Source: Methanoregulaceae archaeon
Lineage (GTDB): Archaea; Halobacteriota; Methanomicrobia; Methanomicrobiales; Methanospirillaceae
Assembly (NCBI GenBank): GCA_028679325.1
Contig: JAJRBS010000195.1
Location: forward strand, 1-9,657
Direction: 5' to 3'
Length of the DNA: 9,657 nt
The notes under the pieces were generated by a model, which worked only from the letters and a program-made list of their open reading frames with translations, was not told where the DNA came from and searched no databases. Below, one piece after another: positions 1 through 6,943 of this stretch (position 1 is the first letter of the stretch; each line of letters opens with the position of its first letter). The translations under genes and the position numbers were made by a program.

Positions 1-492
1 AAGGGAGCCGGTTTTTCATCAAAGGAGATCCATTACAGCAGTGACGTCGCCGCTGAGATAACCAAGTCAGAGGCCGTGGTGCTCTGCGGGACACCCCTCG
101 CTGATAACCAGTTCCTCGTCGACATCCGGCAATTCTCCTGGCTGCCTGCCTGCCCAGTACCGGTGCTCGGGATCTGTGCCGGCATGGAGGTGCTCACCCT
201 GGTCCACGGCGGGAGGCTTGATACCTGCCTGGAGATCGGCATGACACCGGTCAGGGTGAGCGGGGAGGACCCGCTTCTCGGCCGGACCGGGGAGTTCCCG
301 GTTTACGAGCTCCATGGTTTCGGCTGCTATGTTCCGGAGGGATTCAGGGTGCTGGCCGAATCGGATCGGTGCGTCCAGGTGATCCGGCATAAGGTCCGGC
401 CGCAGTGGGGGGTTATGTTCCACCCCGAGGTCCGGAACGAGTGGGTCGTTGAGCGGTTTCTGTCGCTTCTTTCTCCTGCGAAGGGCGGTTAA
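1..492 (+). CDS. Class I glutamine amidotransferase, 5'-truncated by window edge
   Basis: The frame is open from base 1 to the TAA at 490-492, giving 163 visible residues; the start lies upstream. The catalytic triad of class I glutamine amidotransferases is visible: nucleophile elbow GICAG with Cys at visible residue 59 (TGT at 175-177), and FHPE with His 141 and Glu 143 (421-429). Such domains release ammonia from glutamine and pass it to a synthetase partner. The C-terminal half (PEGFRVLAESDRC ... RPQWGVMFHPEV) resembles the glutamine amidotransferase subunit of archaeal GMP synthase, but the usual GGP loop reads CGTP and the cysteine motif is GICAGME. It is therefore more likely a GuaAA-like paralogue than GuaAA itself. 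About 25-30 N-terminal residues are probably missing. The acceptor substrate cannot be told from this window. The gene converges with the minus-strand SepCysS gene, 119 bp between stops. Confidence 0.82.
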   Translation, partial: KGAGFSSKEIHYSSDVAAEITKSEAVVLCGTPLADNQFLVDIRQFSWLPACPVPVLGICAGMEVLTLVHGGRLDTCLEIGMTPVRVSGEDPLLGRTGEFPVYELHGFGCYVPEGFRVLAESDRCVQVIRHKVRPQWGVMFHPEVRNEWVVERFLSLLSPAKGG

Positions 493-572
493 TGGGACGG
501 GTTGAGCTGGTCGTCGCCCGAGGTGAACAGACCTGTCTTGTGTAATTGCTGCTGGTTAACTTCTGTTCAATG

Positions 573-593
573 AAAAAAGCTGAAGGTCCCAGC
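573..593 (-). terminator. T-tract terminator of the SepCysS unit
   Basis: On the minus strand a run of six T (plus-strand AAAAAA at 573-578) lies about 34 nt after the SepCysS stop. It is preceded directly by a weak 4-bp stem, GCTG/CAGC (590-593 with 579-582), around a 7-nt loop. Archaeal RNA polymerase stops mainly at T-tracts, so the tract alone would be enough. No comparable T-run follows the convergent amidotransferase gene on the plus strand, so its own terminator is not evident. Confidence 0.5.
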
Positions 594-611
594 CGCTCCC
601 TTTCGGTAAAC

Positions 612-1793
612 TTATCGGTTGACCGGGATGCCGTTCTCTTCGGCCACCTCGATCAACGAAGAGGCCAGATATTTTGCCTGCTTCTGCGTGAGGCCGTAGG
701 TGTTATACTTCCAGACCTTCGTCGCCCCGGGGATGATGCCGGTGATGCCCCGGTCCTTCAGAGAGTTTGAGAAGAAGAAACCCCGTTTCTTATGAGACTG
801 GGCTACCTTGTCAAAGGAGCCGATGGTATCGACCCGGGTGAGGGTGTGGTTCCGGGGATACTCGCTCTGGATCTTCGTCCCCTGGATGGAGCGGAGCGCT
901 TCTACCACCACATTCCCGTTGGAAAGCTCCTTGTCCCAGTGCTTAACCCTCTCCTGGACGCGGGGGAAGGAGGCCATCATGCCGATGAGGGTCACGCCCA
1001 TCAGGGTGCACCCCATCAGCCCTACCTCCTTGACGCCGAAGGTCCTGCCGGTGACATCGGCCCGGGCGGCGGTTGTCCTGAAGACTTCGGCCGCTCTCTC
1101 CGATGAGGTCGCAAGCACTCCTGACGGTGCCGGGGCCGCCATGCTCTTGTGCCCGGAGCCCACTACGAAGTCGGCACCGAGCTCCTTTCCATCAACAGGG
1201 AGGATGCCCACCGTGTATGCTCCGTTGTAGAGCACCGGGATATCGTACTGCCTGGCCACCCGGATGATCTCCTGCACCTGGTGGCGGTTGCCGTACTGGT
1301 AGTCGAAGTGGTCGATAAACAGCAGGGGAATCGGGCGCGAAAATTCCCTCTGCACCTCCTCGATCTTTGCTGCTGCGGCATCGGCCGTTATGATATTGTT
1401 CTCGTCTTTCGGGATCTCCCTGATGATGCCACCATTCGCCTCGATGGAGAGCACCTCTGTGTAGTGGGAGAGGGCCGTGATCAGCACTGGGTCGCCCTTC
1501 TGGACGTAGGTATCGGCAACGGCCTGAAACCCCCGGCGGGCCCCGGGGACCACCCGGGCCACGTCCATGTTGACGAAGGCCGCGAGCTCCCTATGGAAGA
1601 TATCGACAGGAGGAGTCCGGATCTGGTCAAGGCGGAAGGGCTTCCGGCACTGGTCGCAGACTGAGTACCCGTCACCGTAAGCGATGACCGCCTTCATGGC
1701 CTCGGGCGTGAGCCTGCCCCCGGCCTGGATGGGATCGATGTTGATCGAGGACTCGTCCACGTCACGGACATCGATCTTTCCGGCGCACTTCAT
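612..1793 (-). CDS. pscS: O-phospho-L-seryl-tRNA:Cys-tRNA synthase (SepCysS)
   Basis: PLP-dependent enzyme that converts phosphoseryl-tRNACys, made by SepRS, to Cys-tRNACys with a sulfur donor. This is the second step of indirect Cys-tRNA synthesis in methanogens, in the cytoplasm. It has 393 residues, the normal family length. Visible features are the active-site pair C46-D-Q-C49, a third cysteine C262 (GLMGC), and the Schiff-base lysine K216 in GSGHKS, followed by a glycine/proline-rich loop. The three cysteines match those reported as essential for persulfide chemistry in characterised SepCysS. The ATG at 1793 is supported by GGAGG at 1808-1804, 10 nt upstream, and a second SD-like GGTGA nearer the start. 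It overlaps the upstream 60-residue gene by 4 nt (ATGA), so translation is probably coupled. The SepRS gene is not in this window. The family call is very secure. Confidence 0.96.
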   Translation of the reverse strand: MKCAGKIDVRDVDESSINIDPIQAGGRLTPEAMKAVIAYGDGYSVCDQCRKPFRLDQIRTPPVDIFHRELAAFVNMDVARVVPGARRGFQAVADTYVQKGDPVLITALSHYTEVLSIEANGGIIREIPKDENNIITADAAAAKIEEVQREFSRPIPLLFIDHFDYQYGNRHQVQEIIRVARQYDIPVLYNGAYTVGILPVDGKELGADFVVGSGHKSMAAPAPSGVLATSSERAAEVFRTTAARADVTGRTFGVKEVGLMGCTLMGVTLIGMMASFPRVQERVKHWDKELSNGNVVVEALRSIQGTKIQSEYPRNHTLTRVDTIGSFDKVAQSHKKRGFFFSNSLKDRGITGIIPGATKVWKYNTYGLTQKQAKYLASSLIEVAEENGIPVNR

Positions 1794-1972
1794 TTCACCA
1801 GATCCTCCCTGATGACCAGGACCTTCTTCCCGAGATCATCGAGGAGGGAATTCACCTGGCGCCGCTGCTCCTCGTCGAGGTCATGGAGGGGGGCGGTTTC
1901 CCGGAGGATCGCCCGGATATCGGTCAGCAGGAACATTCCTTCAAAAACAGCGTCAATGGCCCGTTTTGACAC
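1790..1972 (-). CDS. Small helical protein translationally coupled to SepCysS; possible SepCysE-like partner
   Basis: 60 residues, GTG start at 1972, TGA at 1792-1790 overlapping the SepCysS ATG by 4 nt. GGTGAT (1981-1976) lies 3 nt before the GTG, a close but usable SD. A later ATG (Met 13) is the alternative start. The protein is soluble and charged and has no cysteines. Residues about 14-28 and 31-58 look like two amphipathic helices; the second (LDEEQRRQVNSLLDDLGKK) has regular leucine/valine spacing. I do not recognise a named domain. The overlap with pscS, a ribosome site placed just inside its 3' end and a shared promoter argue that it is a real gene working with SepCysS. Class I methanogens have SepCysE, a scaffold holding SepRS and SepCysS together. 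This product could be a short functional equivalent of a SepCysE domain, but that is inference. The alternative is an unrelated small conserved protein. Confidence 0.72.
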   Translation of the reverse strand: MSKRAIDAVFEGMFLLTDIRAILRETAPLHDLDEEQRRQVNSLLDDLGKKVLVIREDLVK

Positions 1973-2001
1973 CGAATCACCATACTAATATTTCCGGGTG
2001 A

Positions 2002-2008
2002 CTATAAG
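2002..2008 (-). promoter_or_regulatory. TATA-like box for the small gene-pscS unit
   Basis: The minus strand reads CTTATAG at 2008-2002, centred about 33 nt upstream of the GTG start. With the usual archaeal spacing of about 25 nt, transcription would begin near 1980 and leave a leader of only some 8 nt, which still contains the GGTGAT ribosome site. The assignment rests on sequence and position only. Confidence 0.4.
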
Positions 2009-2035
2009 ATAGCTGATGAATCGGGGGCACCTTCG

Positions 2036-2045
2036 CCCCGCGGGG
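2036..2045. repeat. Perfect palindrome CCCCGCGGGG in the divergent promoter region
   Basis: A 10-bp perfect palindrome lies 6 bp upstream of the TATA-like box of the mre11 operon. Its left arm also pairs with GGGGC at 2024-2028 around a 6-nt loop, so two overlapping inverted repeats compete. The position, where the BRE or a regulator would sit between two divergent promoters, is compatible with an operator. G/C palindromes of this size also arise by chance in GC-rich DNA. Confidence 0.3.
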
Positions 2046-2050
2046 ATTCC

Positions 2051-2058
2051 CTTTATCC
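2051..2058 (+). promoter_or_regulatory. TATA-like box for the mre11-rad50-nurA-herA operon
   Basis: CTTTATCC is the only A/T-rich hexamer-like element in the GC-rich stretch just before mre11. It is centred about 32 nt upstream of the ATG at 2087, which predicts a start of transcription near 2080 and an almost leaderless message. A weak AGGA at 2073-2076 is the only SD-like sequence and would fall outside such a transcript. Confidence 0.4.
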
Positions 2059-2086
2059 TTTGCAGAGAAGACAGGAAACTCAAACG

Positions 2087-3226
2087 ATGAAGCTCGTCCA
2101 TATCGCGGATACCCATCTCGGCCTGGCACAGTTCAACCGTATCGACCCGGAGAACGGTATGAACCTCCGCGAAGAGCTCATCTATTCCAATTTCCTCCAG
2201 TCAGTCGACAGGATACTGGCAGAGCGGCCGGATGTGATTGTTCACGCCGGGGATCTCTTCGATCAGGTCCGGCCAAAGACCATGGCCTATACCACGGCGC
2301 TTGAAGCCCTGGACCGCATCGCTGATGCCGGCATTCCCGTGGTCATGGTGGCCGGGAATCACAGCATGCCAAAGACCCGGTATACCCCCTCGCCTTTCCG
2401 CGTCCTCGAGTATCACCGGGCCGAATTCCATGCGGCTTATCGCTACAGGTACGAAAGGGTCGAGATTGGGGATTCCGTCTTCCACCTCATCCCGAACATG
2501 CTCCGCCCCGGGGATTACCGGGCTGCCTATGACCAGGTCACCTGTGATCAGGGAAGGTATAACATCCTGGTCACACACGGCCTCGCATCGACTCTCCGGG
2601 ACCGCCGTTTGAACACCGTCGCGGAACATGAGATCGATTCCACCCTCCTTTCGGGCGGATTCGACTACATAGCCCTTGGGCACTATCATGGCCAGGTCCA
2701 GGCAGGGAGCCGGGCATGGTACAGCGGCTCTGCCGAATACCTCTCCTACGGGGAGATCAGAGACACCAAGGGTGGGCTGCTGGTCGATCCCGGCAAGGGT
2801 AGGGTTGACCCGTTTCCTCTTGTCAACACTCCTATGATTGACCTCGGGACCGTCGACTGCCAGGAAGAACCATCACGGGCAGTCCCCGGGCTGATAAAAA
2901 CGGCAATCGAGAAAGGGAAACCGGAACTCATCTCTCTCGCCCAGGTAACAGTCGTCTGCCAGAGCAGGGAGCAGGCAAAGGCCATCGACCACCAGGCCCT
3001 GGCGCGGGAGCGTGAACGGCTCCTTGACCTGAAGATAAAGACCGTCATCCGGGAGGAAGATCGGCCTGTCCCGGACGAACAGGACCTCCGTGCTATCGAC
3101 TATCTCGCCGAGTTCGAGGTCTTCCTGAAGAAGAAGAACCTGGTTCCCCGCGAGGCCTCGTTTGTCCGCGACGAGGGACGGGCAGCCCTGCTTGCCGCTC
3201 TCCGGAGGGACGAGGATGCTTCTTGA
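2087..3226 (+). CDS. mre11: DNA double-strand break repair nuclease Mre11
   Basis: Mn-dependent calcineurin-like phosphoesterase that, with Rad50, nicks and trims DNA ends at double-strand breaks. It has 379 residues. All metal-ligand motifs are in order: HIADTHLG (D8, H10), AGDLFD (D56), AGNHS (N91, H92), VTHG (H164) and GHYHG (H199, H201). The C-terminal third, through about residue 370, should carry the Rad50-binding segment. The ATG at 2087 is chosen because it puts D8 and H10 exactly where characterised archaeal Mre11 has them; an in-frame TTG at 2060 adds nine residues with no family support. Two differences from Pyrococcus furiosus Mre11 are visible: Asp59 where Pyrococcus has a transition-state histidine (GDLFH), and GNHS instead of GNHD. 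First gene of the repair operon; it overlaps rad50 by 11 nt. Confidence 0.96.
   Translation: MKLVHIADTHLGLAQFNRIDPENGMNLREELIYSNFLQSVDRILAERPDVIVHAGDLFDQVRPKTMAYTTALEALDRIADAGIPVVMVAGNHSMPKTRYTPSPFRVLEYHRAEFHAAYRYRYERVEIGDSVFHLIPNMLRPGDYRAAYDQVTCDQGRYNILVTHGLASTLRDRRLNTVAEHEIDSTLLSGGFDYIALGHYHGQVQAGSRAWYSGSAEYLSYGEIRDTKGGLLVDPGKGRVDPFPLVNTPMIDLGTVDCQEEPSRAVPGLIKTAIEKGKPELISLAQVTVVCQSREQAKAIDHQALARERERLLDLKIKTVIREEDRPVPDEQDLRAIDYLAEFEVFLKKKNLVPREASFVRDEGRAALLAALRRDEDAS
3204..3208 (+). promoter_or_regulatory. Ribosome binding site that fixes the rad50 start
   Basis: GGAGG inside the last codons of mre11, 7 nt before the ATG at 3216. It decides against longer in-frame starts upstream at 3162 and explains how rad50 is translated although its start lies within mre11. 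Confidence 0.75.
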
Positions 3227-5936
3227 AAAGCTGGCCCTGAACAACTTCAAGAGGTTCCGCGAAGCCGAGATCCATTTCCAGGACGGTATCACCGGAATTA
3301 TGGGAAACAACGGCACCGGCAAGAGCAGTATCGTCGAAGCCATCCTCTTTGCCCTCTACGGCGTGAAGGGGAGCGGGGTGAACAGCGACTACATCATATC
3401 CTCGTTCGCCGGCCCCCATGAGTTCTGCGAGGTCAGGCTCGATTTCTCGTTGTCGGGCAATGAGTACACGGTCTACCGGAAGTTCAAGAAGGGGTCCCAT
3501 GATGTTTCCCTCTTCTTCCGGCCAGGAGGCTCGGATGAGCCGCACAAGGAGCTCGCAAAGTCTGTCAACGAAGTCGGAGCATGTGTCCAGGACATCATCG
3601 GAATGGGACCGGCTGATTTCCGGAACACCATCTACGCCGGCCAGAAAGACCTCCTCTCCCTCCTCGATTACCAGCCCCATGCCCGCCGCGAGTGGTTCGG
3701 AAAAGCGCTCGGCATTGACTACCTGAAGAACCGGAGCGACGAGATCCTGAAAGAAGGGATCGATGAGACTGAAGGCCAGCTCCGTATTTTTCGGGTGAGG
3801 ATGGAGACCCTTGCCGCAGAAGCCGAAGCCGGGAAGCTCGAGGAGTTCCGGGAAAAGGAGACATGTCTTGCCCGGAAGGAAGTGGAATTGACCGAAGCCC
3901 GGACCCGGTACGCAGCAATCCGCGAAAGACTCCTGGAACTCTCGACCTCTGAGCAGGCGTTGCTGGCGGCAAAGGAGCGCCTCTCCACTGAAGAAAAAGC
4001 GTTGGAATCGCTTGCAGCAGACAACATCAGGCTCCGGTCTCTTGATGAACCTCTTGAACGGTATAAGGAAATCGACAGAGAACTGGGAGACCTGCGGGAG
4101 AAGGAACCACTCTACCGGGAGTTATCGGCACAAATCCGGGTCCTCGACAGCCAGGTGAAGCAGAAGAGCAGCCGCTGGTACGAGGTCATGGAAGAACTGG
4201 ACAAGCTCGTTACGGAGAAAGACGAACTTGCCCGGCTCTCCGGAATCCCGATCGAACTCGAGACAAAGCGGCAACAGGACAGGAGCATGGTCGAAGCCCG
4301 CCTCCTCACTGCCGCCATTGATGAGATCGGTGCCTCGGTAAAAGTGCTCCAGAAGAGGGAGAGGGATTACACGGATCGGCTCAGAGAGCAGGAAGAGATC
4401 ATCTCCCGGTTCCCGGGACTGGCTGACGAAATCGCCAGGCTTGAACGGGAACGGGAGGAATCCTTCAGGTGTGTCGCATCCCTGATGTCACAGGTCGAGA
4501 CCACCAGGAGCCAGAGAGCCGATCTTGAGACCGATTTCGAGCGGATCCGGCAGGCTGGCCCGTCGGGCACCTGTCCCCTCTGCCATCAGGAACTCGGGGA
4601 TCACCTGGGCAGGATCGACCAGGAGTTTTCCGTCCGGAGAGAACAGCTTGTCCAGGCGGAACACCAGGCTGTCTCCCTTCTCGGACAGGCGAAGAATGGG
4701 GATAAAGAGCTGGAAAAAAGACTCTCTGATCTCCGCAGCGGGCTCAAGAAGCTGGAGGAAGCTCGCATCGCGTTAACCGATCTCACGGCCCGGAAGTCCC
4801 AGGACCTCACGGCGCTCGGGAAGATGCAGAGGGACCTGGATGAGAAAAAGAGAAACCTCGACCGGCTGGGTACAGGACGGTATGACCCGCTGGCTCATGA
4901 GAAAGTGAAGGCCGGGATCAAGGACCTGGAGGTACTGGCAAAGAAAGCTCTGCAGATGAAGGCGCGTCTTGGCCGGGAACAGGATCTTGAGAAGGAACGT
5001 GACCGGCTGGTCGCCGAAACGACGCGGGATCATACCGCTCTCGAGGACCGGAAGAAGAGTCTGAAAGAGACCGGGTATGACGAAGAGAAGAGGAAAGCCC
5101 TTGAGAGAGAACTCTCCCGGCTCCTGCCGGCAAGAGACGAGAGTATCGCGATAAAAGACCGCCTCTCACGGGAGACTGATATCCTCGCCCGGAGAGACCA
5201 GGCCCGGGCCGGGTATGATCTTTTGCTGGAAGAGATGGCACGACAGAAAGAGTGCCTTTCCCGGCTCGGCTGGTCGGGAGAACCCTATGTCGCTGTCCAG
5301 GCGTCCCTCGATGCGATCGATAACGACCTCCGGCAATGCTCGGCGGAAAGGGCCATGGTGCAGGAGAGGGTTGTCCGCCTGGAGTTGGTCCTCTCCCAGC
5401 TTGGGACGTGCCATGAGGAGGCCGACCGGCTCCAGGACCGGCTCGAACTCCAGAAGATCACACGGAAGACGATAGCCGAGTACATCGTGTACCTGATGCA
5501 GGTCGTTCGTTCGAGGATAGAAGGAGACGTGGGGAAGATCCTCTCTGACATCACTGCAGGACGATATGACCGGGTCCTGATCGATGACGATTTCGGGCTG
5601 CTTGTAAGGGATATCGACAACGATTACCCGGTTGAACGGTTCAGCGGCGGCGAACAGGATGACATCGCCGTTGCGCTCCGTATCGCACTCTCCCGCTACC
5701 TCGCCACGCTTCACCAGGTCCCTGAACCCACCTTCCTGATCTTCGACGAGATATTCGGGAGCCAGGATGAAGAACGGCGAAACAACCTGCTCTTCGCCCT
5801 CCGGTCGATAGAGTCCCACTTCCCCCAGATCCTGCTCATCTCCCACATCCCGGAGCTCCAGGGAGAGTTTGCCCACACCCTGTTAATCGAGCTCGGGAGC
5901 GACCAGGTCAGCCGGATCCAGGAGGTGAACCAGTGA
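3216..5936 (+). CDS. rad50: DNA double-strand break repair ATPase Rad50
   Basis: SMC-like ATPase that partners Mre11, tethers DNA ends and gates nuclease access by ATP. It has 906 residues, normal for archaea. The N-terminal ATPase half has Walker A GNNGTGKS (30-37; K36) and the Q-loop at Q143 (YAGQKD). Long charged, heptad-like coiled-coil arms run from about 180 to 445 and 465 to 745. They are split by the zinc hook CPLC (C453, C456; bases 4572-4583), almost exactly mid-protein, as expected for hook-mediated dimerisation. The C-terminal half, from about 750, has the signature motif FSGGEQ (S810), Walker B FLIFDE (D844, E845), the D-loop region GSQDEE and the switch histidine H877 in LLISHI. 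All key residues are intact. Start ATG 3216 has a good SD at 3204-3208 and overlaps mre11 by 11 nt; the TGA overlaps the nurA GTG by 4 nt. Confidence 0.97.
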   Translation: MLLEKLALNNFKRFREAEIHFQDGITGIMGNNGTGKSSIVEAILFALYGVKGSGVNSDYIISSFAGPHEFCEVRLDFSLSGNEYTVYRKFKKGSHDVSLFFRPGGSDEPHKELAKSVNEVGACVQDIIGMGPADFRNTIYAGQKDLLSLLDYQPHARREWFGKALGIDYLKNRSDEILKEGIDETEGQLRIFRVRMETLAAEAEAGKLEEFREKETCLARKEVELTEARTRYAAIRERLLELSTSEQALLAAKERLSTEEKALESLAADNIRLRSLDEPLERYKEIDRELGDLREKEPLYRELSAQIRVLDSQVKQKSSRWYEVMEELDKLVTEKDELARLSGIPIELETKRQQDRSMVEARLLTAAIDEIGASVKVLQKRERDYTDRLREQEEIISRFPGLADEIARLEREREESFRCVASLMSQVETTRSQRADLETDFERIRQAGPSGTCPLCHQELGDHLGRIDQEFSVRREQLVQAEHQAVSLLGQAKNGDKELEKRLSDLRSGLKKLEEARIALTDLTARKSQDLTALGKMQRDLDEKKRNLDRLGTGRYDPLAHEKVKAGIKDLEVLAKKALQMKARLGREQDLEKERDRLVAETTRDHTALEDRKKSLKETGYDEEKRKALERELSRLLPARDESIAIKDRLSRETDILARRDQARAGYDLLLEEMARQKECLSRLGWSGEPYVAVQASLDAIDNDLRQCSAERAMVQERVVRLELVLSQLGTCHEEADRLQDRLELQKITRKTIAEYIVYLMQVVRSRIEGDVGKILSDITAGRYDRVLIDDDFGLLVRDIDNDYPVERFSGGEQDDIAVALRIALSRYLATLHQVPEPTFLIFDEIFGSQDEERRNNLLFALRSIESHFPQILLISHIPELQGEFAHTLLIELGSDQVSRIQEVNQ
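5921..5928 (+). promoter_or_regulatory. Strong ribosome binding site for nurA
   Basis: GGAGGTGA, a full match to the archaeal 16S rRNA 3' end, lies in the last codons of rad50, 4 nt before the GTG at 5933. It supports a GTG start and a GTGA overlap with the rad50 stop, so coupled or strong internal initiation is expected. Confidence 0.8.
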
Positions 5937-6943
5937 ACGGGTACGATGAATCGCTGGCTTCGTCAGCCTCCCGGATACGGGCACTGCTCCCCGGAAATAT
6001 CGGCGACCTGTTCGCCCGGTATTCAGGAGATGCTCCTGTTCACCCGGCGAAAGCCGGGAAGGAGGCAACGATTGCAGCCGTAGACGGGAGCAATGCCGCT
6101 GTCCTTGAATCGGGGAGCCTCACCCTCTCGGCCGTGAGGGCCGGGGCGATTATTTTCAAAGGAGGGGAGATAGACCGGAAACGGACCCCTCTTCTCCTGG
6201 TCTCATCCGGGTCGGAAGACGCCGCAGACGACTTCTCTGACATGTACCGGGAGTGCTTCGGGAGAGATCCCGGAAAACCGCTCGAGGGTGAGGATCGGGC
6301 CATGACGGCTACGCTGGTCCGGGACACCCTCGAGTACTGGGTGGCCGGGCAGGTCCTGGGATCACTTGAGAAGGGAGACCTCCTCCTCCTGGACGGGGCG
6401 CTCCGCGTCTCCCACGAGAGCCACGACCCTGTGCTTACCGGGCTGATCGGGCAGGCCGGACGGAAGGGAGTGATGGTCGCCGCCGTAGCCAAGCGGACCT
6501 CGGCGACCTTCGGGAGCGGTTACCCGCTCCTGCCGGCAGCATCCGCATACTCGGCGATGAAAGGTGTGCCCTCTCCCTGGTGGATGAAGATCGATGCGTC
6601 GTTCCTTGACCAGACCCGGTTTCCCCAGTGGCAGCACGGCGAGGTTCATGTCGTCTCTCTCCACCGGCATCTGGCTGTCCCGCTCAAGGTCGAGTTCCCG
6701 GCCCGGCAGCGGCCCGAGGTCTCTACACAGGCAGTCTCCCTGATGGCCGGATGTGCCGACGACGGGAGGATCCCGGGATACCCGTTCCCGCTGCTCGAGG
6801 CCCACCGGGCGGCAGTCCTCAGCCAGGCCGTGATCGACCAGGTGAGGCAGGATGTTGTTGCCGCCCTCTCCCGGGAGGGGATCTCCCGGGCCACTTTCTC
6901 GGAGATGTTTTCTGATTACCATGATGAATTTAGAAGATACTGA
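5933..6943 (+). CDS. nurA: 5'-3' end-resection nuclease NurA
   Basis: NurA-domain nuclease that works with the HerA motor to degrade the 5' strand at DNA ends after Mre11-Rad50 processing. It has 336 residues, within the family range. Typical features are AAVDGSN near the N terminus (D51, a likely metal ligand), LLLLDGALR (D154), AAVAKRTS (K187), and the C-terminal GYPFPLLEAHR block (282-292), the conserved closing motif of NurA proteins. The GTG start at 5933 is fixed by an ideal SD and the 4-nt overlap with rad50. The 3' end overlaps the herA start by 23 nt. Homology between NurA families is weak at sequence level, but the motif order and the position between rad50 and herA make the call secure. 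Which acidic residues bind metal is inferred from the pattern, not proven. Confidence 0.92.
   Translation: MNGYDESLASSASRIRALLPGNIGDLFARYSGDAPVHPAKAGKEATIAAVDGSNAAVLESGSLTLSAVRAGAIIFKGGEIDRKRTPLLLVSSGSEDAADDFSDMYRECFGRDPGKPLEGEDRAMTATLVRDTLEYWVAGQVLGSLEKGDLLLLDGALRVSHESHDPVLTGLIGQAGRKGVMVAAVAKRTSATFGSGYPLLPAASAYSAMKGVPSPWWMKIDASFLDQTRFPQWQHGEVHVVSLHRHLAVPLKVEFPARQRPEVSTQAVSLMAGCADDGRIPGYPFPLLEAHRAAVLSQAVIDQVRQDVVAALSREGISRATFSEMFSDYHDEFRRY

Noticed and set aside
1149..1664. Plus-strand open frame (171 codons) opposite SepCysS
   Set aside because: It is antisense to a full-length, motif-complete SepCysS. Its composition is typical of a shadow frame.
2060..2086. Extended TTG start for Mre11 nine codons upstream
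   Set aside because: The extension overlaps the predicted transcription start and puts the D8/H10 motif off its usual position. ATG 2087 fits the family.
2201..2689. Minus-strand open frame (162 codons) opposite mre11
   Set aside because: It mirrors the Mre11 phosphoesterase motifs on the other strand and shows no independent gene signals.
3162..3215. Extended start for Rad50 eighteen codons upstream
   Set aside because: It would lengthen the overlap with mre11, has no family support before MLLEKLALNNF, and the good GGAGG site serves ATG 3216.
5166..5876. Minus-strand open frame (236 codons) opposite the rad50 C-terminal ATPase region
   Set aside because: It is a shadow of the conserved signature, Walker B and switch region of rad50. 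No domain was recognised and no ribosome site seen.
6852..6920. Extended upstream start for HerA
   Set aside because: The extra residues are Pro/Arg/Gly-rich shadow of the nurA frame. The tandem ATG at 6921/6924 fits the family N terminus better.
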